Assembly: GCA_030524525.1 (NCBI GenBank)
Contig: JAUNGI010000024.1
Span: 1 to 38,016 of the forward strand
Direction: 5' to 3'
Origin: Lachnospiraceae bacterium
GTDB taxonomy: Bacteria; Bacillota; Clostridia; Lachnospirales; Lachnospiraceae
Length of the DNA stretch: 38,016 bases
Shown: piece after piece, positions 28,024 to 36,611 of the stretch
Layout: the number at the start of each line of letters is the position of its first letter
How positions within the stretch are numbered: position 1 is the first letter of the stretch
Notes under the pieces: generated by a model
Told to the model about the DNA's origin: nothing
Seen by the model: only the letters and a program-made list of their open reading frames with translations
The model's database searches: none
Translations under genes and position numbers: made by a program

Positions 28024-28965
28024 ATGGAGCCATTGGTCATTCTTACGGGGCCGACCGCAGTCGGAAAGACCAGCCTCTCGCTTTCCTTGGCGAAGGTGAT
28101 CGGAGGCGAGATCATCAGCGCCGATTCCATGCAGGTCTATCGCCATATGGATATCGGAACCGCAAAGCTTCCCAAGGAGGCGATGGAGGGCGTCCCGCAT
28201 CATCTGATCGACTGTCTCTCCCCGGACGAGCCGTTCAGCGTCGCGCAGTTCCGGCAGATGGCGACGGAGGCGATGGAGGGCGTTTACCGGCGGGGACATA
28301 TCCCGATCTTGGTGGGCGGGACCGGCTTTTACATCCAATCGGTGCTTTACGACGTTTCCTTTGAGGACGAAGAGGACGACGGCTACCGGGAGGAGCTGGA
28401 GCGGCAGGCCGCGAACGGCGGAGCGGAGGAGCTTTATGATCGGCTGCGCGCGCTCGATCCGGCTTCCGCAGAGGCAATCCATCCCAACAACGTGAAGCGG
28501 GTCATCCGTGCCCTTACCTATTACCATTTTCACCAAGCGCCGATCTCCGCGCACAACGAAGCGCAGCGGAAACGGCAGAGCGCCTACAATTCCGCTTATT
28601 TTGTGCTGACCAGAGAGCGGGGGGAGCTGTACGAGCGGATCAACGAGCGCGTGGAGGAGATGTTTGCCGAAGGGCTTTTGGAGGAGGTCAGACATTTGAC
28701 GGAGCTTGGCTATGACAGGGCGACGGTTGCGATGCAGGGACTCGGCTATAAGGAGCTGCTCGCGTATTTTCGCGGCGAAGCCACGCTCGCGGAGGCAAAG
28801 GAGCGGATCAAGCGGGAGACCCGGCATTTTGCCAAGCGGCAGCTTACTTGGTTTCGCCGGGAAAAGGAAACGATCTGGTTTGACCGGAGCGAACGGTCGG
28901 AGCAGGATATTTTAACGGAGATGCTGCAAATTCTGCGGCAAAAGGAGATCCTACATGTCGGATAA
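28024..28965 (+). CDS. miaA: tRNA dimethylallyltransferase
   Basis: 313 residues. It transfers a dimethylallyl group to A37 of tRNAs reading UNN codons. Motifs: P-loop GPTAVGKTSLSLSLA (about 8-22), SADSMQVYRHMDIGTAK, GGTGFYIQSVLYD, and HPNNVKRVIRAL; near the end is GLGYKELLAYFRGE, then RHFAKRQLTWFRRE. Length and motif order are normal. ATG 28024 has CGGAG upstream. It follows mutL by 33 bp and overlaps the next gene by 11 bp, the conserved mutL-miaA arrangement. Confidence 0.97.
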   Translation: MEPLVILTGPTAVGKTSLSLSLAKVIGGEIISADSMQVYRHMDIGTAKLPKEAMEGVPHHLIDCLSPDEPFSVAQFRQMATEAMEGVYRRGHIPILVGGTGFYIQSVLYDVSFEDEEDDGYREELERQAANGGAEELYDRLRALDPASAEAIHPNNVKRVIRALTYYHFHQAPISAHNEAQRKRQSAYNSAYFVLTRERGELYERINERVEEMFAEGLLEEVRHLTELGYDRATVAMQGLGYKELLAYFRGEATLAEAKERIKRETRHFAKRQLTWFRREKETIWFDRSERSEQDILTEMLQILRQKEILHVG

Positions 28966-30253
28966 AATACATCGGACTTATGAAGCTATGGGCATTCGGA
29001 GGGAAGTGCTGGCGCTTGGCGAGCGGATCCTTTCCGAGCTTTCGGAGCGCTTTCGGAACATCGACGAGATTGCCGAAATCTGTCAGATGAAGGTGCTTTC
29101 TGCCATGCAAAAAAACAGGGTCAGCGAACAATGCTTTGAAACTTCCACGGGATATGGATATAATGACTTGGGTCGGGAAACGCTGGAGGCGGTCTACGCC
29201 TCGGTTTTTCATGCCGAGGACGCGCTTGTCCGGGCGCAGATCACCTGCGGGACGCATGCGCTGGCGGTGGCGCTGGCGGCAAACACAAGACCCGGCGACG
29301 AGATCCTTTCTCCGGTCGGAAAGCCCTACGATACGCTGGAGGGCGTGATCGGCATTCAGCCCGCCAAGGGTTCGCTTGCGGAATACGGCGTGACCTACCG
29401 GCAGGTGGATCTGCTGCCGGACGGCGGGTTTGATTATGACGGCATCCGCGCGGCGATCAACGAACGCACAAAGCTGATCGAAATTCAGCGCTCCAAGGGC
29501 TATCAGACCCGACCGACGCTGTCGGTGGAACGCATCGGCGAGCTGATCGCCTTTATTAAGGGGATCAAGCCGGACGTGATCTGCATGGTCGATAACTGCT
29601 ACGGCGAATTTGTGGAGACGATAGAGCCGACCGACGTGGGCGCAGACCTGTGCGTCGGCTCCCTGATCAAAAATCCCGGAGGCGGTCTCGCGCCGTGCGG
29701 CGGGTACATCGTCGGGAAAAAAGAGTATGTGGAGCAGTGCGCCTACCGGCTGACGACGCCGGGACTCGGCAAGGAGGTGGGCGCGTCCTTGGGCGTAAAC
29801 CGTTCGTTCCTTCAGGGGCTGTTCCTTGCGCCGACCGTCACCGCAGGAGCGTTAAAGGGCGCCGTTTTTGCCGCGCGGCTTTACGAAACCCTCGGCTTCG
29901 GCGTGGTGCCGAATGGTACGGAGGAGCGCTACGACATCATTCAGGCGGTAACGCTCGGCAGTCCGGAGGCGGTGCTTGCCTTCTGCCGCGGCATTCAGGC
30001 AGCGGCTCCCGTAGACAGCTACGTTGTGCCGGAGCCTTGGGCAATGCCCGGCTACCATTCCGACGTGATCATGGCGGCGGGCGCCTTTTTTCAGGGCTCC
30101 TCGATCGAGCTTTCGGCGGACGGTCCGCTGGAGCCTCCCTACGCCGTATATTTTCAGGGCGGACTCACTTGGTATCACGCCAAGTTCGGGATTCTGATGT
30201 CCTTGGAATATCTGCTTCGCGAACGTCTGGCGGAGCTTCCGAAAACGGAATAG
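28955..30253 (+). CDS. ynbB: PLP-dependent methionine gamma-lyase family protein (YnbB-like, 'aluminium resistance' family)
   Basis: 432 residues of the fold-type I PLP family that contains Bacillus YnbB. Visible are FETSTGYGYNDLGRETLE, ITCGTHALAVAL, SPVGKPYDTLEGVIG, the aspartate region VDNCYGEFVE, and SLIKNPGGGLAPCGGY with the likely PLP lysine Lys239. The physiological substrate of the family is unclear; older 'aluminium resistance' labels rest on weak data. It overlaps miaA by 11 bp and reuses the miaA-ynbB synteny of Bacillus, but hfq, which often lies between them, is absent. Confidence 0.88.
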   Translation: MSDKIHRTYEAMGIRREVLALGERILSELSERFRNIDEIAEICQMKVLSAMQKNRVSEQCFETSTGYGYNDLGRETLEAVYASVFHAEDALVRAQITCGTHALAVALAANTRPGDEILSPVGKPYDTLEGVIGIQPAKGSLAEYGVTYRQVDLLPDGGFDYDGIRAAINERTKLIEIQRSKGYQTRPTLSVERIGELIAFIKGIKPDVICMVDNCYGEFVETIEPTDVGADLCVGSLIKNPGGGLAPCGGYIVGKKEYVEQCAYRLTTPGLGKEVGASLGVNRSFLQGLFLAPTVTAGALKGAVFAARLYETLGFGVVPNGTEERYDIIQAVTLGSPEAVLAFCRGIQAAAPVDSYVVPEPWAMPGYHSDVIMAAGAFFQGSSIELSADGPLEPPYAVYFQGGLTWYHAKFGILMSLEYLLRERLAELPKTE

Positions 30254-30260
30254 CTTCCGA

Positions 30261-30293
30261 CGCCGCCCCGCTTCGCCGCGAAAAAGGGCGGCG
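30261..30293 (+). repeat. GC-rich inverted repeat after the ynbB-like gene
   Basis: CGCCGCCC (30261-30268) pairs perfectly with GGGCGGCG (30286-30293) around a 17-nt loop. It is followed by CAAAAAAA rather than T residues, so it is not a textbook terminator, though it could stall or stabilise the mRNA end. Confidence 0.5.
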
Positions 30294-30313
30294 CAAAAAA
30301 ATCTGCCGCTCCC

Positions 30314-30342
30314 TATACAATCCGTCGAAAATGTGATATGAT
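30314..30342 (+). promoter_or_regulatory. Promoter of the radC-mre-min block
   Basis: TATACA (30314-30319), a 17-bp spacer and TATGAT (30337-30342), with an extended -10 TGA. The ATG at 30338 lies inside this -10 box, which is a strong reason to place the radC start further downstream. Confidence 0.7.
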
Positions 30343-30397
30343 TTGGGAGCAAAACAAGTCGCTGCCTGCCCGGAGAGAGGGAAAGGCAAACGAAAAT

Positions 30398-31081
30398 ATG
30401 GAAAAAACGATGAAATTGCTTCCCGAAGGGGAGCAGCCCGATCGAAAAGCGGAACGGTACGGCTTTGGCGCGCTGTCCGACGCAGAGCTGCTTTCGATCA
30501 TCATTCGGACCGGAACGAGAGAGGAAACCTGTCTGGATCTTTGCCGTCAGATCCTGCAAAGGCTTGGCGGCTCCATCGCCGGACTGGCCCATGCCGACGT
30601 AAAGGAGCTGACCCGCTTCCACGGCGTCGGACGCGTCAAGGCGCTGCAGCTGATGTGCATTACGGAGCTTTCGAGAAGGATCTGGAAATCCCGTCCCGAA
30701 GCCTCGCTGGAGCTTATAACGCCGGAGCGGATCTTCCAGCATTACCGCGAGGATTTCCGGCATTTGAAGCAGGAGGTGGTTTGGCTGCTTCTGCTGGACG
30801 CCAAATGCCGTCTGCTTCGCGAGGAGGAGCTTTCCAGAGGGACGATCACCGCGTCCCTGATCTCTCCGAGGGAGATCTTTCTTCGGGCTCTGCGGGCAAA
30901 CGCGGTCAGCCTGATCCTACTGCACAATCATCCGAGCGGCGACCCGACGCCAAGCCGGGAAGACCGGGAGGTGACCGAAAAAATCCGGGAATTGGGAAAA
31001 ATCATGCAGCTTCCGCTTATGGATCATATCATTCTTGGAGATACTAGGTATTGCAGTATGAAAGAATCCGGCTATCTATAG
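30398..31081 (+). CDS. radC: RadC/YsxA family protein with JAMM (JAB) domain
   Basis: 227 residues. An N-terminal helix-hairpin-helix region (about 20-80, including SDAELLSIIIRTGT and FHGVGRVKALQL) precedes a JAB/MPN domain (about 100-227). The metal-binding motif is complete: LLHNHPSGDPTPSREDREVT. The historic link to radiation repair in E. coli was withdrawn, and the biochemical role is unknown. I use ATG 30398, behind GGGAAAGG, because the upstream ATG at 30338 falls in the promoter. radC upstream of mreBCD-minCD is conserved in Firmicutes. Confidence 0.93.
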   Translation: MEKTMKLLPEGEQPDRKAERYGFGALSDAELLSIIIRTGTREETCLDLCRQILQRLGGSIAGLAHADVKELTRFHGVGRVKALQLMCITELSRRIWKSRPEASLELITPERIFQHYREDFRHLKQEVVWLLLLDAKCRLLREEELSRGTITASLISPREIFLRALRANAVSLILLHNHPSGDPTPSREDREVTEKIRELGKIMQLPLMDHIILGDTRYCSMKESGYL

Positions 31082-31106
31082 ACGAACCGGAGAAGTGAGG
31101 TAGAGG

Positions 31107-32135
31107 ATGTCTACAAAGATTTTCGGAATCGATTTCGGAACCAACTCATTGAAGATATATCGAAAAGGCGAGGGATTGGTCTACGACCAGAAAAGCGTGA
31201 TCGCCATTAAGGGCAAAAACAACGTAATCGCCATCGGAAACGAGGCGTTTGAGATGTACGGAAAGTCGCCGGAATATATTACCGTGGATTTTCCGCTCAA
31301 GCACGGCGCGATCGCAAGTCTGTCCCATATGCTTTCGCTGCTGAACTGCGTCTTTCTGGATCTGTCAAGACAATACGGAAAGTTCCGGGGCGCGGAGTTC
31401 ACGATCGCCACGCCGTATGATATCACCGAGGTGGAAAAGCGCGCGTTTTACGATCTGGTTGACAGCAGCATCGTGCGTCCGAAAAAACTGCGGCTCGTGG
31501 AAAAACCCATTGCCGACGCCATCGGCGCGGGTATTGACGTCAGCAACAGCCAAGGCGCGCTGCTTGTAAATATCGGCGCGGACACGACCGAGATCTCGAT
31601 CCTGTCCATGGGGGGGATCGTGCTCAGCAAGCTGCTGCCCATCGGCGGGAACCAATTCGACGACGCGATCGCCGCGGCGGTCCGAAAAAAATACAATCTG
31701 GTCATCGGTCAGAAGACGGCGGAATATGTCAAGCGGACGCTGACCGATTTCAGTCAGGAAAGCGAGCTGACCTGCAAGGCGTACGGCCGCGATATCGTTA
31801 CCGGGCTTCCGAGGGAACGCGAAATCTCGGCGGCACTGGTCAACCAAGCGGTGCTTGAGGATCTCAACACGATCATCGAGACCATTCGGACGATCCTCGA
31901 ACGTACGCCGCCGGAGATCGCTTCGGACGTATTTGCCAACGGCATGACGATTACGGGAGGCTCCTCGGCGATCGCCGGGCTTGATCAGCTCGTGCAGGCC
32001 ACCACCGGGCTTCGGGTCTCCATCTGCCAAAAGGGAGCGCTGACGGTCATCGAGGGCTTATCGCACATTCTGGAGGAGCCGGAATTTGACGCGCTGGCGC
32101 AGCCGCTGAAGGAAAGCTATTATAACGAGAAATAA
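31107..32135 (+). CDS. mreB: Rod-shape determining protein MreB (actin homologue)
   Basis: 342 residues, the normal MreB length. It forms membrane-bound filaments that orient lateral wall synthesis. Actin-fold nucleotide motifs are visible: phosphate 1 FGIDFGTNSLKIY (about 6-18), EKPIADAIGAG (connect 1), LLVNIGADTTEISIL (phosphate 2), GGNQFDDAIA, and the adenosine motif ITGGSSAIAGLDQLV. The segment PLKHGAIASL replaces the usual LKxGVIADF, and LDLSRQYGK is unusual, so this is a somewhat diverged MreB. It could be an Mbl- or MreBH-like paralogue, but its position before mreC argues for MreB itself. ATG 31107 follows GAGGTAGAGG. Confidence 0.93.
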   Translation: MSTKIFGIDFGTNSLKIYRKGEGLVYDQKSVIAIKGKNNVIAIGNEAFEMYGKSPEYITVDFPLKHGAIASLSHMLSLLNCVFLDLSRQYGKFRGAEFTIATPYDITEVEKRAFYDLVDSSIVRPKKLRLVEKPIADAIGAGIDVSNSQGALLVNIGADTTEISILSMGGIVLSKLLPIGGNQFDDAIAAAVRKKYNLVIGQKTAEYVKRTLTDFSQESELTCKAYGRDIVTGLPREREISAALVNQAVLEDLNTIIETIRTILERTPPEIASDVFANGMTITGGSSAIAGLDQLVQATTGLRVSICQKGALTVIEGLSHILEEPEFDALAQPLKESYYNEK

Positions 32136-32159
32136 CGCGGAAAGAAACGGAGGAGCCGC

Positions 32160-33035
32160 ATGAAACGAGGAAACGGTCAGAAATACGACGTGGAACCGAA
32201 GTATGTTCTCATGCTTTGTTCCTGCCTGTGCGTTTGTCTGATTTTCTTTTCTTACAAATTCGATTCGGTATTCGATCCGATCCGCAGCGGGGTGAACGCT
32301 TTGATCACCCCCCTGCAGCGCGGCATTGCCACGGTGGGAGAGTCGGTCAACGGTTTTTTTCAGAAATTCGACGACGTGGAGAAGCTGAAAGCGGAAAATC
32401 AGGAGCTTCGGGACAAGATCGAGGAGCTGGAATCGCAGAAGGATCTGCTGCAGACCGATCTGTATGATCTGGAGCGCTACAAACAGCTCTTGGAGCTGGC
32501 GGAGACCTATGTGGACTATCCTACCGTCGGCGCGAACATAATCGCGAAGGACACGAGCGGCTATTATGCGACGTTTACGATCGACAAGGGCGCCAATCAG
32601 GGCATGAAGGTCGATATGAACGTGCTTGCGGACAACGGTTTGGTCGGGATCATCACGGAAGTGGGGAAAAACTATTCGATCGTGCGCTCGATCATCGACG
32701 ACAACAGCTATGTCAGCGCGTCCATCCTGAAAACCTCGGACAACTGCATCGTCTGCGGCAATCTGGAGCTTTTGGACACGGGCTTTATTGAAGTCCGCGA
32801 CATTTCCATCAACTCCGAGGTGAAGAACAATTATAAGGTCTATACGTCCAGTTTGAGCGAGAAGTACCTTCCGAATATTCTGATCGGCTACATATCAAAC
32901 ATTCAGGTAGAAGCGGACGGATTATCCCGGAAGGGGTATCTGACGCCGGTCGTTGACTTTGAGCATCTGAACACCGTGCTGGTCATTACAACCGTAAAGG
33001 AATCCCCGGTAACCGACGAGGAGGAAAATAATTAG
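32160..33035 (+). CDS. mreC: Rod-shape determining protein MreC
   Basis: 291 residues. One N-terminal transmembrane helix (about 18-38) and a coiled coil (about 65-112, VEKLKAENQELRDKIEELESQKDLL...) are followed by the extracellular two-beta-barrel domain. This domain has VGANIIAKDTSGYYATFTIDKGANQGMK, then NGLVGIITEVG and PNILIGYI. MreC organises the elongation complex and activates PBP2. ATG 32160 follows GGAGG; mreD starts 3 bp after the stop. Confidence 0.94.
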   Translation: MKRGNGQKYDVEPKYVLMLCSCLCVCLIFFSYKFDSVFDPIRSGVNALITPLQRGIATVGESVNGFFQKFDDVEKLKAENQELRDKIEELESQKDLLQTDLYDLERYKQLLELAETYVDYPTVGANIIAKDTSGYYATFTIDKGANQGMKVDMNVLADNGLVGIITEVGKNYSIVRSIIDDNSYVSASILKTSDNCIVCGNLELLDTGFIEVRDISINSEVKNNYKVYTSSLSEKYLPNILIGYISNIQVEADGLSRKGYLTPVVDFEHLNTVLVITTVKESPVTDEEENN

Positions 33036-33038
33036 CCT

Positions 33039-33566
33039 ATGTTTACTGCGTTTATTATTGCGATCGAGATCCTGACGGGGCTGCTTTTGCAGACGGCGGT
33101 TTTTCCGTATCTGGAAATTGCGGGGATCGCGCCCGATCTGCTGATGATCATTACCGTTGCCGCCGCCTATCAGATGGGCAAGCTGCCGGGCATGTGGACG
33201 GGCTTGGTCTGCGGACTGCTGCTCGACGTGACGTCTTCGGGCGTTTTGGGCGTTTACGCGCTGTTTTTTCTGCTGATCGGCTATTTGAACGGCTTTTTGA
33301 AGGAATATTATGTGGCGAACGACACGCTGCTGCCGCTGCTGCTGCTTGCCGTCAGCGAGCTGGCATTTTCGGCGCTGATCTATGTATTCGAATTTCTGAT
33401 CCGGGGAAAGCTGAACGTGCTGTTTTATCTTCGCCGGATCATGCTTCCCAAGGTATTATATACGGCGGTGGCGGGAATTATACTGTATAAGCTTCTGGAT
33501 CTGATCTATCTGCATTTGATCGTCCGGCGTCGGGAAAAGCTCGAGGCCGAGGCGCAGATGCGGTAG
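33039..33566 (+). CDS. mreD: Rod-shape determining protein MreD
   Basis: 175 residues, almost entirely hydrophobic with five or six predicted helices (IEILTGLLLQTAVFPY, IAPDLLMIITVAAAY, GLVCGLLLDVTSSGVLGVYALFFLLIGY and others). PDLLMIITV and the GLLLDVTSSGVLG stretch are typical of MreD. It is an inner part of the elongasome. The gene is followed by a hairpin-rich intergenic element before the PBP gene. Confidence 0.92.
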   Translation: MFTAFIIAIEILTGLLLQTAVFPYLEIAGIAPDLLMIITVAAAYQMGKLPGMWTGLVCGLLLDVTSSGVLGVYALFFLLIGYLNGFLKEYYVANDTLLPLLLLAVSELAFSALIYVFEFLIRGKLNVLFYLRRIMLPKVLYTAVAGIILYKLLDLIYLHLIVRRREKLEAEAQMR

Positions 33567-33578
33567 ACCGCTGCAAAA

Positions 33579-33698
33579 GGAATGAGGAGTAGTGTGAAAA
33601 ATAAGCTTGATAGCTTATTTTTCACACGGCAATTTGTGCTGGAGCATCACAAATTGCTTTGATGGTACCCCGTCGCAAATGCTCCGGAATGAGGAGTA
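33579..33698. mobile_element. Hairpin-rich 94-bp element between 13-bp direct repeats
   Basis: GGAATGAGGAGTA occurs at 33579-33591 and again at 33686-33698. Between the copies lie two perfect stems. One has 16-bp arms at 33592-33607 and 33612-33627 (GTGTGAAAAATAAGCT, loop TGAT). The other has GCAATTTGTG (33629-33638) and CACAAATTGC (33648-33657). The loop GGAGCAT (33641-33647) is complementary to ATGCTCC at the right end (33679-33685). The direct repeats look like a target-site duplication that copied the ribosome-binding site of the PBP gene. There is no transposase and no coding frame, so it would be a non-autonomous, MITE-like element. The mobile status is inference. Confidence 0.55.
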
Positions 33699-33700
33699 TT

Positions 33701-36550
33701 ATGTCGGAATCGTTTTGGGATAAATTGAGAACTCTGTCCTCCAATCGGCTCCTTCCTGTGGGCGTGCTGCTGGGAATCGTAAGCGTGCTGATCGTGACGC
33801 GCCTGTTTCATATGCAGATGGTGGATAACGACGTTACGGACGTGGAAAGCGACTCTACCTCCTACACCCGCACGGTTCCGGTTTCGGCAACGCGCGGGGA
33901 GATCTACGACTGCAACGGCGTTTTGCTGGCGTACAACGATCTGCAGTACAATCTGGAAATGTACGACTCCGCAGAGCTTTCCACCAATGCGGAAAAAAAC
34001 GAGGCGATCTTTTCGCTGATCGAGCTGCTGCGCGACTTTGATTACGAGAGGGAATTCCCGTTTTATCTGGCGCTTACGGAGGACGGCGAGCTGGAGTTTA
34101 CGGTAGAGGGAAACGCGCTGCTGCGATTCAAAAAAAACGCCTACGGTCTTGCGAGCGTCAACGACCTGTCACAAGAGCAGATCGCGGCGACGGCGGAGGA
34201 TGTGTTCGCCTTTATGCGCTACGGGGACAAGTCTTCCCGGATGTTCCAGATCGACGAAAGCTACTCCATGGAGGACGCGCTGGAGATCATGGCGTACCGG
34301 TACCAGCTTTTCATTCTGTACCCAAGCTATTCCTCCTTCCGGATCGTCAGCGATATCAGCGAGGAGGCGCGCATTTCCTTTTACGAGAATACGACCAAGG
34401 TGCCGGGGCTTGAGATCACGAAGACCTCGAAGAGGGTATACGACCACGCCGTTTATTTTGCCCACATCATCGGCTACGTCGGCCGCATCAACGAGGAGGA
34501 GCTGGAGCAGTTCGGCGAGCTTTCTCCCCAGTATACGGAAAACAGCATCGTCGGGAAGCTCGGAATCGAGAAATCCTACGAGACCTATCTTGCCGGGATC
34601 GACGGCGAGGCGACGATCATCATAAACGAGCGGGGGCAGGTCGTTTCCAAAACGGTGACCAAGGAACCCGTTTCGGGAAACAACCTCTATCTGACCGTGG
34701 ACGCGGAGATGCAGACTGCCTGCTACCATATTCTCGAACGGAACATTGCCGCGATCCTGCTTTCCAAGCTCGTGCCGACCATGGACTACGGCGGGAAGGG
34801 AGAGGACGCGTCGGAAATTACGATCCCGATCTACGAGGCGTATTATGCGCTGATCGACAATCATGTGATCAATACCGACCATTTCCGCGAGGCGGACGCC
34901 ACCGAGCTGGAAAAAAAGGTGCTGGCGATGTACGACAGCGAGGAGGAGAGGATCTGGAATCAGCTTCTTGCGCTTTTGCAGGCGGACAATACGGTCTCCA
35001 ACGAGGCGGCAGGAAGCACGATGCAGGAATATTTGGAGTATGTCTACCAAAAGCTCGGCAGCGACGGCTGGGGGATCCTGCTGAATTCGGAGATCGACAC
35101 CGAGGACGAGCAGTATTTGGCGTATGTCAATCAGGAGATCAGCCTGAGCGCCTTTTTGCAGTATGCGATCACACAGAACTGGCTCTCCCTCGACAAGCTG
35201 AACATCGGCTCCGACTATTATGAAACGACCGAGCTGTACGGCTTTCTCTACGATTATTTGGTGGAGAACCTGCGGGACGACGACGAATATCGGAACAAGA
35301 TTTACCGGACGCTGATCTTCAACTACACGCTCAAGGGGCGGGATCTCTGCCTGCTGCTGTTTGAGCAGGGCGTTTTGGAGGAGGACGCAGAAAATATTCA
35401 GAAGCTGGAAAAAGGCACGCTTTCCGCCTACGATTTTCTGCTGCGGAAGATCAAGCTGCTGGAAATCACGCCCGCCATGCTGGCGCTGGAACCGTGCAGC
35501 GGCTCCATCTGCGCCACCGACCCGGATTCCGGCGAAGTCATTTGTCTGGTTTCCTATCCGAGCTATGACAACAATTATCTGACGAACTCCGTCGATATGG
35601 AATATTACCAAAAGCTCTATGAGGACGGCTCTTACCCGATGGTCAACCGGGCGACGACCTCGCGGACGACCACCGGCTCCACCTTCAAGCCGCTGACCGC
35701 CATCGCCGGTCTGACGGAGCCCGTGATTTCCGCCACGGAGCGCATTCAGGATAAGATAAAATTCGAAGCCATCGTTCCGTCGCCGAGCTGCTGGAGCAAG
35801 TATTCGCACGGCGCGATCAACGTCACGGATGCGATCCGTTTTTCCTGCAACTACTTCTTCTTTGAAGTGGGCTATCGGATGTCCATGAGCGACCGGGGCG
35901 AATACGACGACGCAAAGGGCATCAATACGATACAGAAATACGCCTCCTACTTCGGGCTTTCGGACAAGTCCGGCGTGGAGATTTCCGAATCGCAGCCCGC
36001 GATCTCGAACCGCGACGCCGTGCGGACCGCGATCGGCTACGGTCACAGCTTTGCGCCGGTGCAGATCGCCCGGTACCTGACGACGCTGACGAACGAAGGC
36101 ACCTGCTACAATCTGACGCTTTTGGATCGGATCGTGGCACAGAACGGGGAGCTGATGCTTTCCAACACCGCCACGGTGCGAAACCAGATCACGAACGTGG
36201 CGCAGTCCTCTTGGGACGCCGTCAAGCTGGGCATGTACCGCGTTGTGAACGCCGACAATTCTTCCTTGAAGAAGGTATTCGGCGATCTGAGCGTCAAGGT
36301 GGCGGGGAAGACCGGTACGGCGCAGGTGAGTCTGAATCATCCTCACAACGCGCTGTTTATTTCCTTTGCCCCGTACAGCGATCCGGAGATCTGCGTGACC
36401 GTGGTCATCCCGAACGGCTACGGCTCCGCCAACGCGGCGTATGTGTGCCGCGAGGTCTACGGCTTCTATTTTGAGGACGAAAACCGGGAGGCGCTGCTGA
36501 GCGGAAGCGTTTTTGCAGGCACGGTGGTGGATATCGAGGTCGGAGACTGA
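33701..36550 (+). CDS. mrdA: Class B penicillin-binding protein (PBP2/MrdA-like transpeptidase)
   Basis: 949 residues, longer than the usual 600-700. One N-terminal transmembrane helix (about 19-37) precedes the PBP dimerisation domain, and a transpeptidase domain spans about 590-935. Active-site motifs are complete: SxxK at Ser660 (GSTFKP), SxN at Ser715 (FSCNYFF) and KTG at Lys870 (AGKTGTAQ). An acidic insertion of about 235 residues (about 355-590) separates LYLTVDAEMQ from GSICATDPDSGEV, which are only about 25 residues apart in compact PBP2s. Its role should be lateral wall cross-linking with MreBCD. Start ATG 33701 with GAGGAG (33691-33696) is preferred over ATG 33659, which lies in the hairpin element. 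Confidence 0.92.
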   Translation: MSESFWDKLRTLSSNRLLPVGVLLGIVSVLIVTRLFHMQMVDNDVTDVESDSTSYTRTVPVSATRGEIYDCNGVLLAYNDLQYNLEMYDSAELSTNAEKNEAIFSLIELLRDFDYEREFPFYLALTEDGELEFTVEGNALLRFKKNAYGLASVNDLSQEQIAATAEDVFAFMRYGDKSSRMFQIDESYSMEDALEIMAYRYQLFILYPSYSSFRIVSDISEEARISFYENTTKVPGLEITKTSKRVYDHAVYFAHIIGYVGRINEEELEQFGELSPQYTENSIVGKLGIEKSYETYLAGIDGEATIIINERGQVVSKTVTKEPVSGNNLYLTVDAEMQTACYHILERNIAAILLSKLVPTMDYGGKGEDASEITIPIYEAYYALIDNHVINTDHFREADATELEKKVLAMYDSEEERIWNQLLALLQADNTVSNEAAGSTMQEYLEYVYQKLGSDGWGILLNSEIDTEDEQYLAYVNQEISLSAFLQYAITQNWLSLDKLNIGSDYYETTELYGFLYDYLVENLRDDDEYRNKIYRTLIFNYTLKGRDLCLLLFEQGVLEEDAENIQKLEKGTLSAYDFLLRKIKLLEITPAMLALEPCSGSICATDPDSGEVICLVSYPSYDNNYLTNSVDMEYYQKLYEDGSYPMVNRATTSRTTTGSTFKPLTAIAGLTEPVISATERIQDKIKFEAIVPSPSCWSKYSHGAINVTDAIRFSCNYFFFEVGYRMSMSDRGEYDDAKGINTIQKYASYFGLSDKSGVEISESQPAISNRDAVRTAIGYGHSFAPVQIARYLTTLTNEGTCYNLTLLDRIVAQNGELMLSNTATVRNQITNVAQSSWDAVKLGMYRVVNADNSSLKKVFGDLSVKVAGKTGTAQVSLNHPHNALFISFAPYSDPEICVTVVIPNGYGSANAAYVCREVYGFYFEDENREALLSGSVFAGTVVDIEVGD

Positions 36551-36611
36551 CCGTTCCGCGGGGCGAACGCCCCGGAAGAAAGTCACGAAGGAAAAGAGGA
36601 GATTGTTTGCT

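Noticed and set aside
33659-33700. Upstream ATG giving a 963-residue PBP
   Set aside because: The extra 14 residues would be encoded by the hairpin element; GAGGAG at 33691-33696 places the start at 33701.
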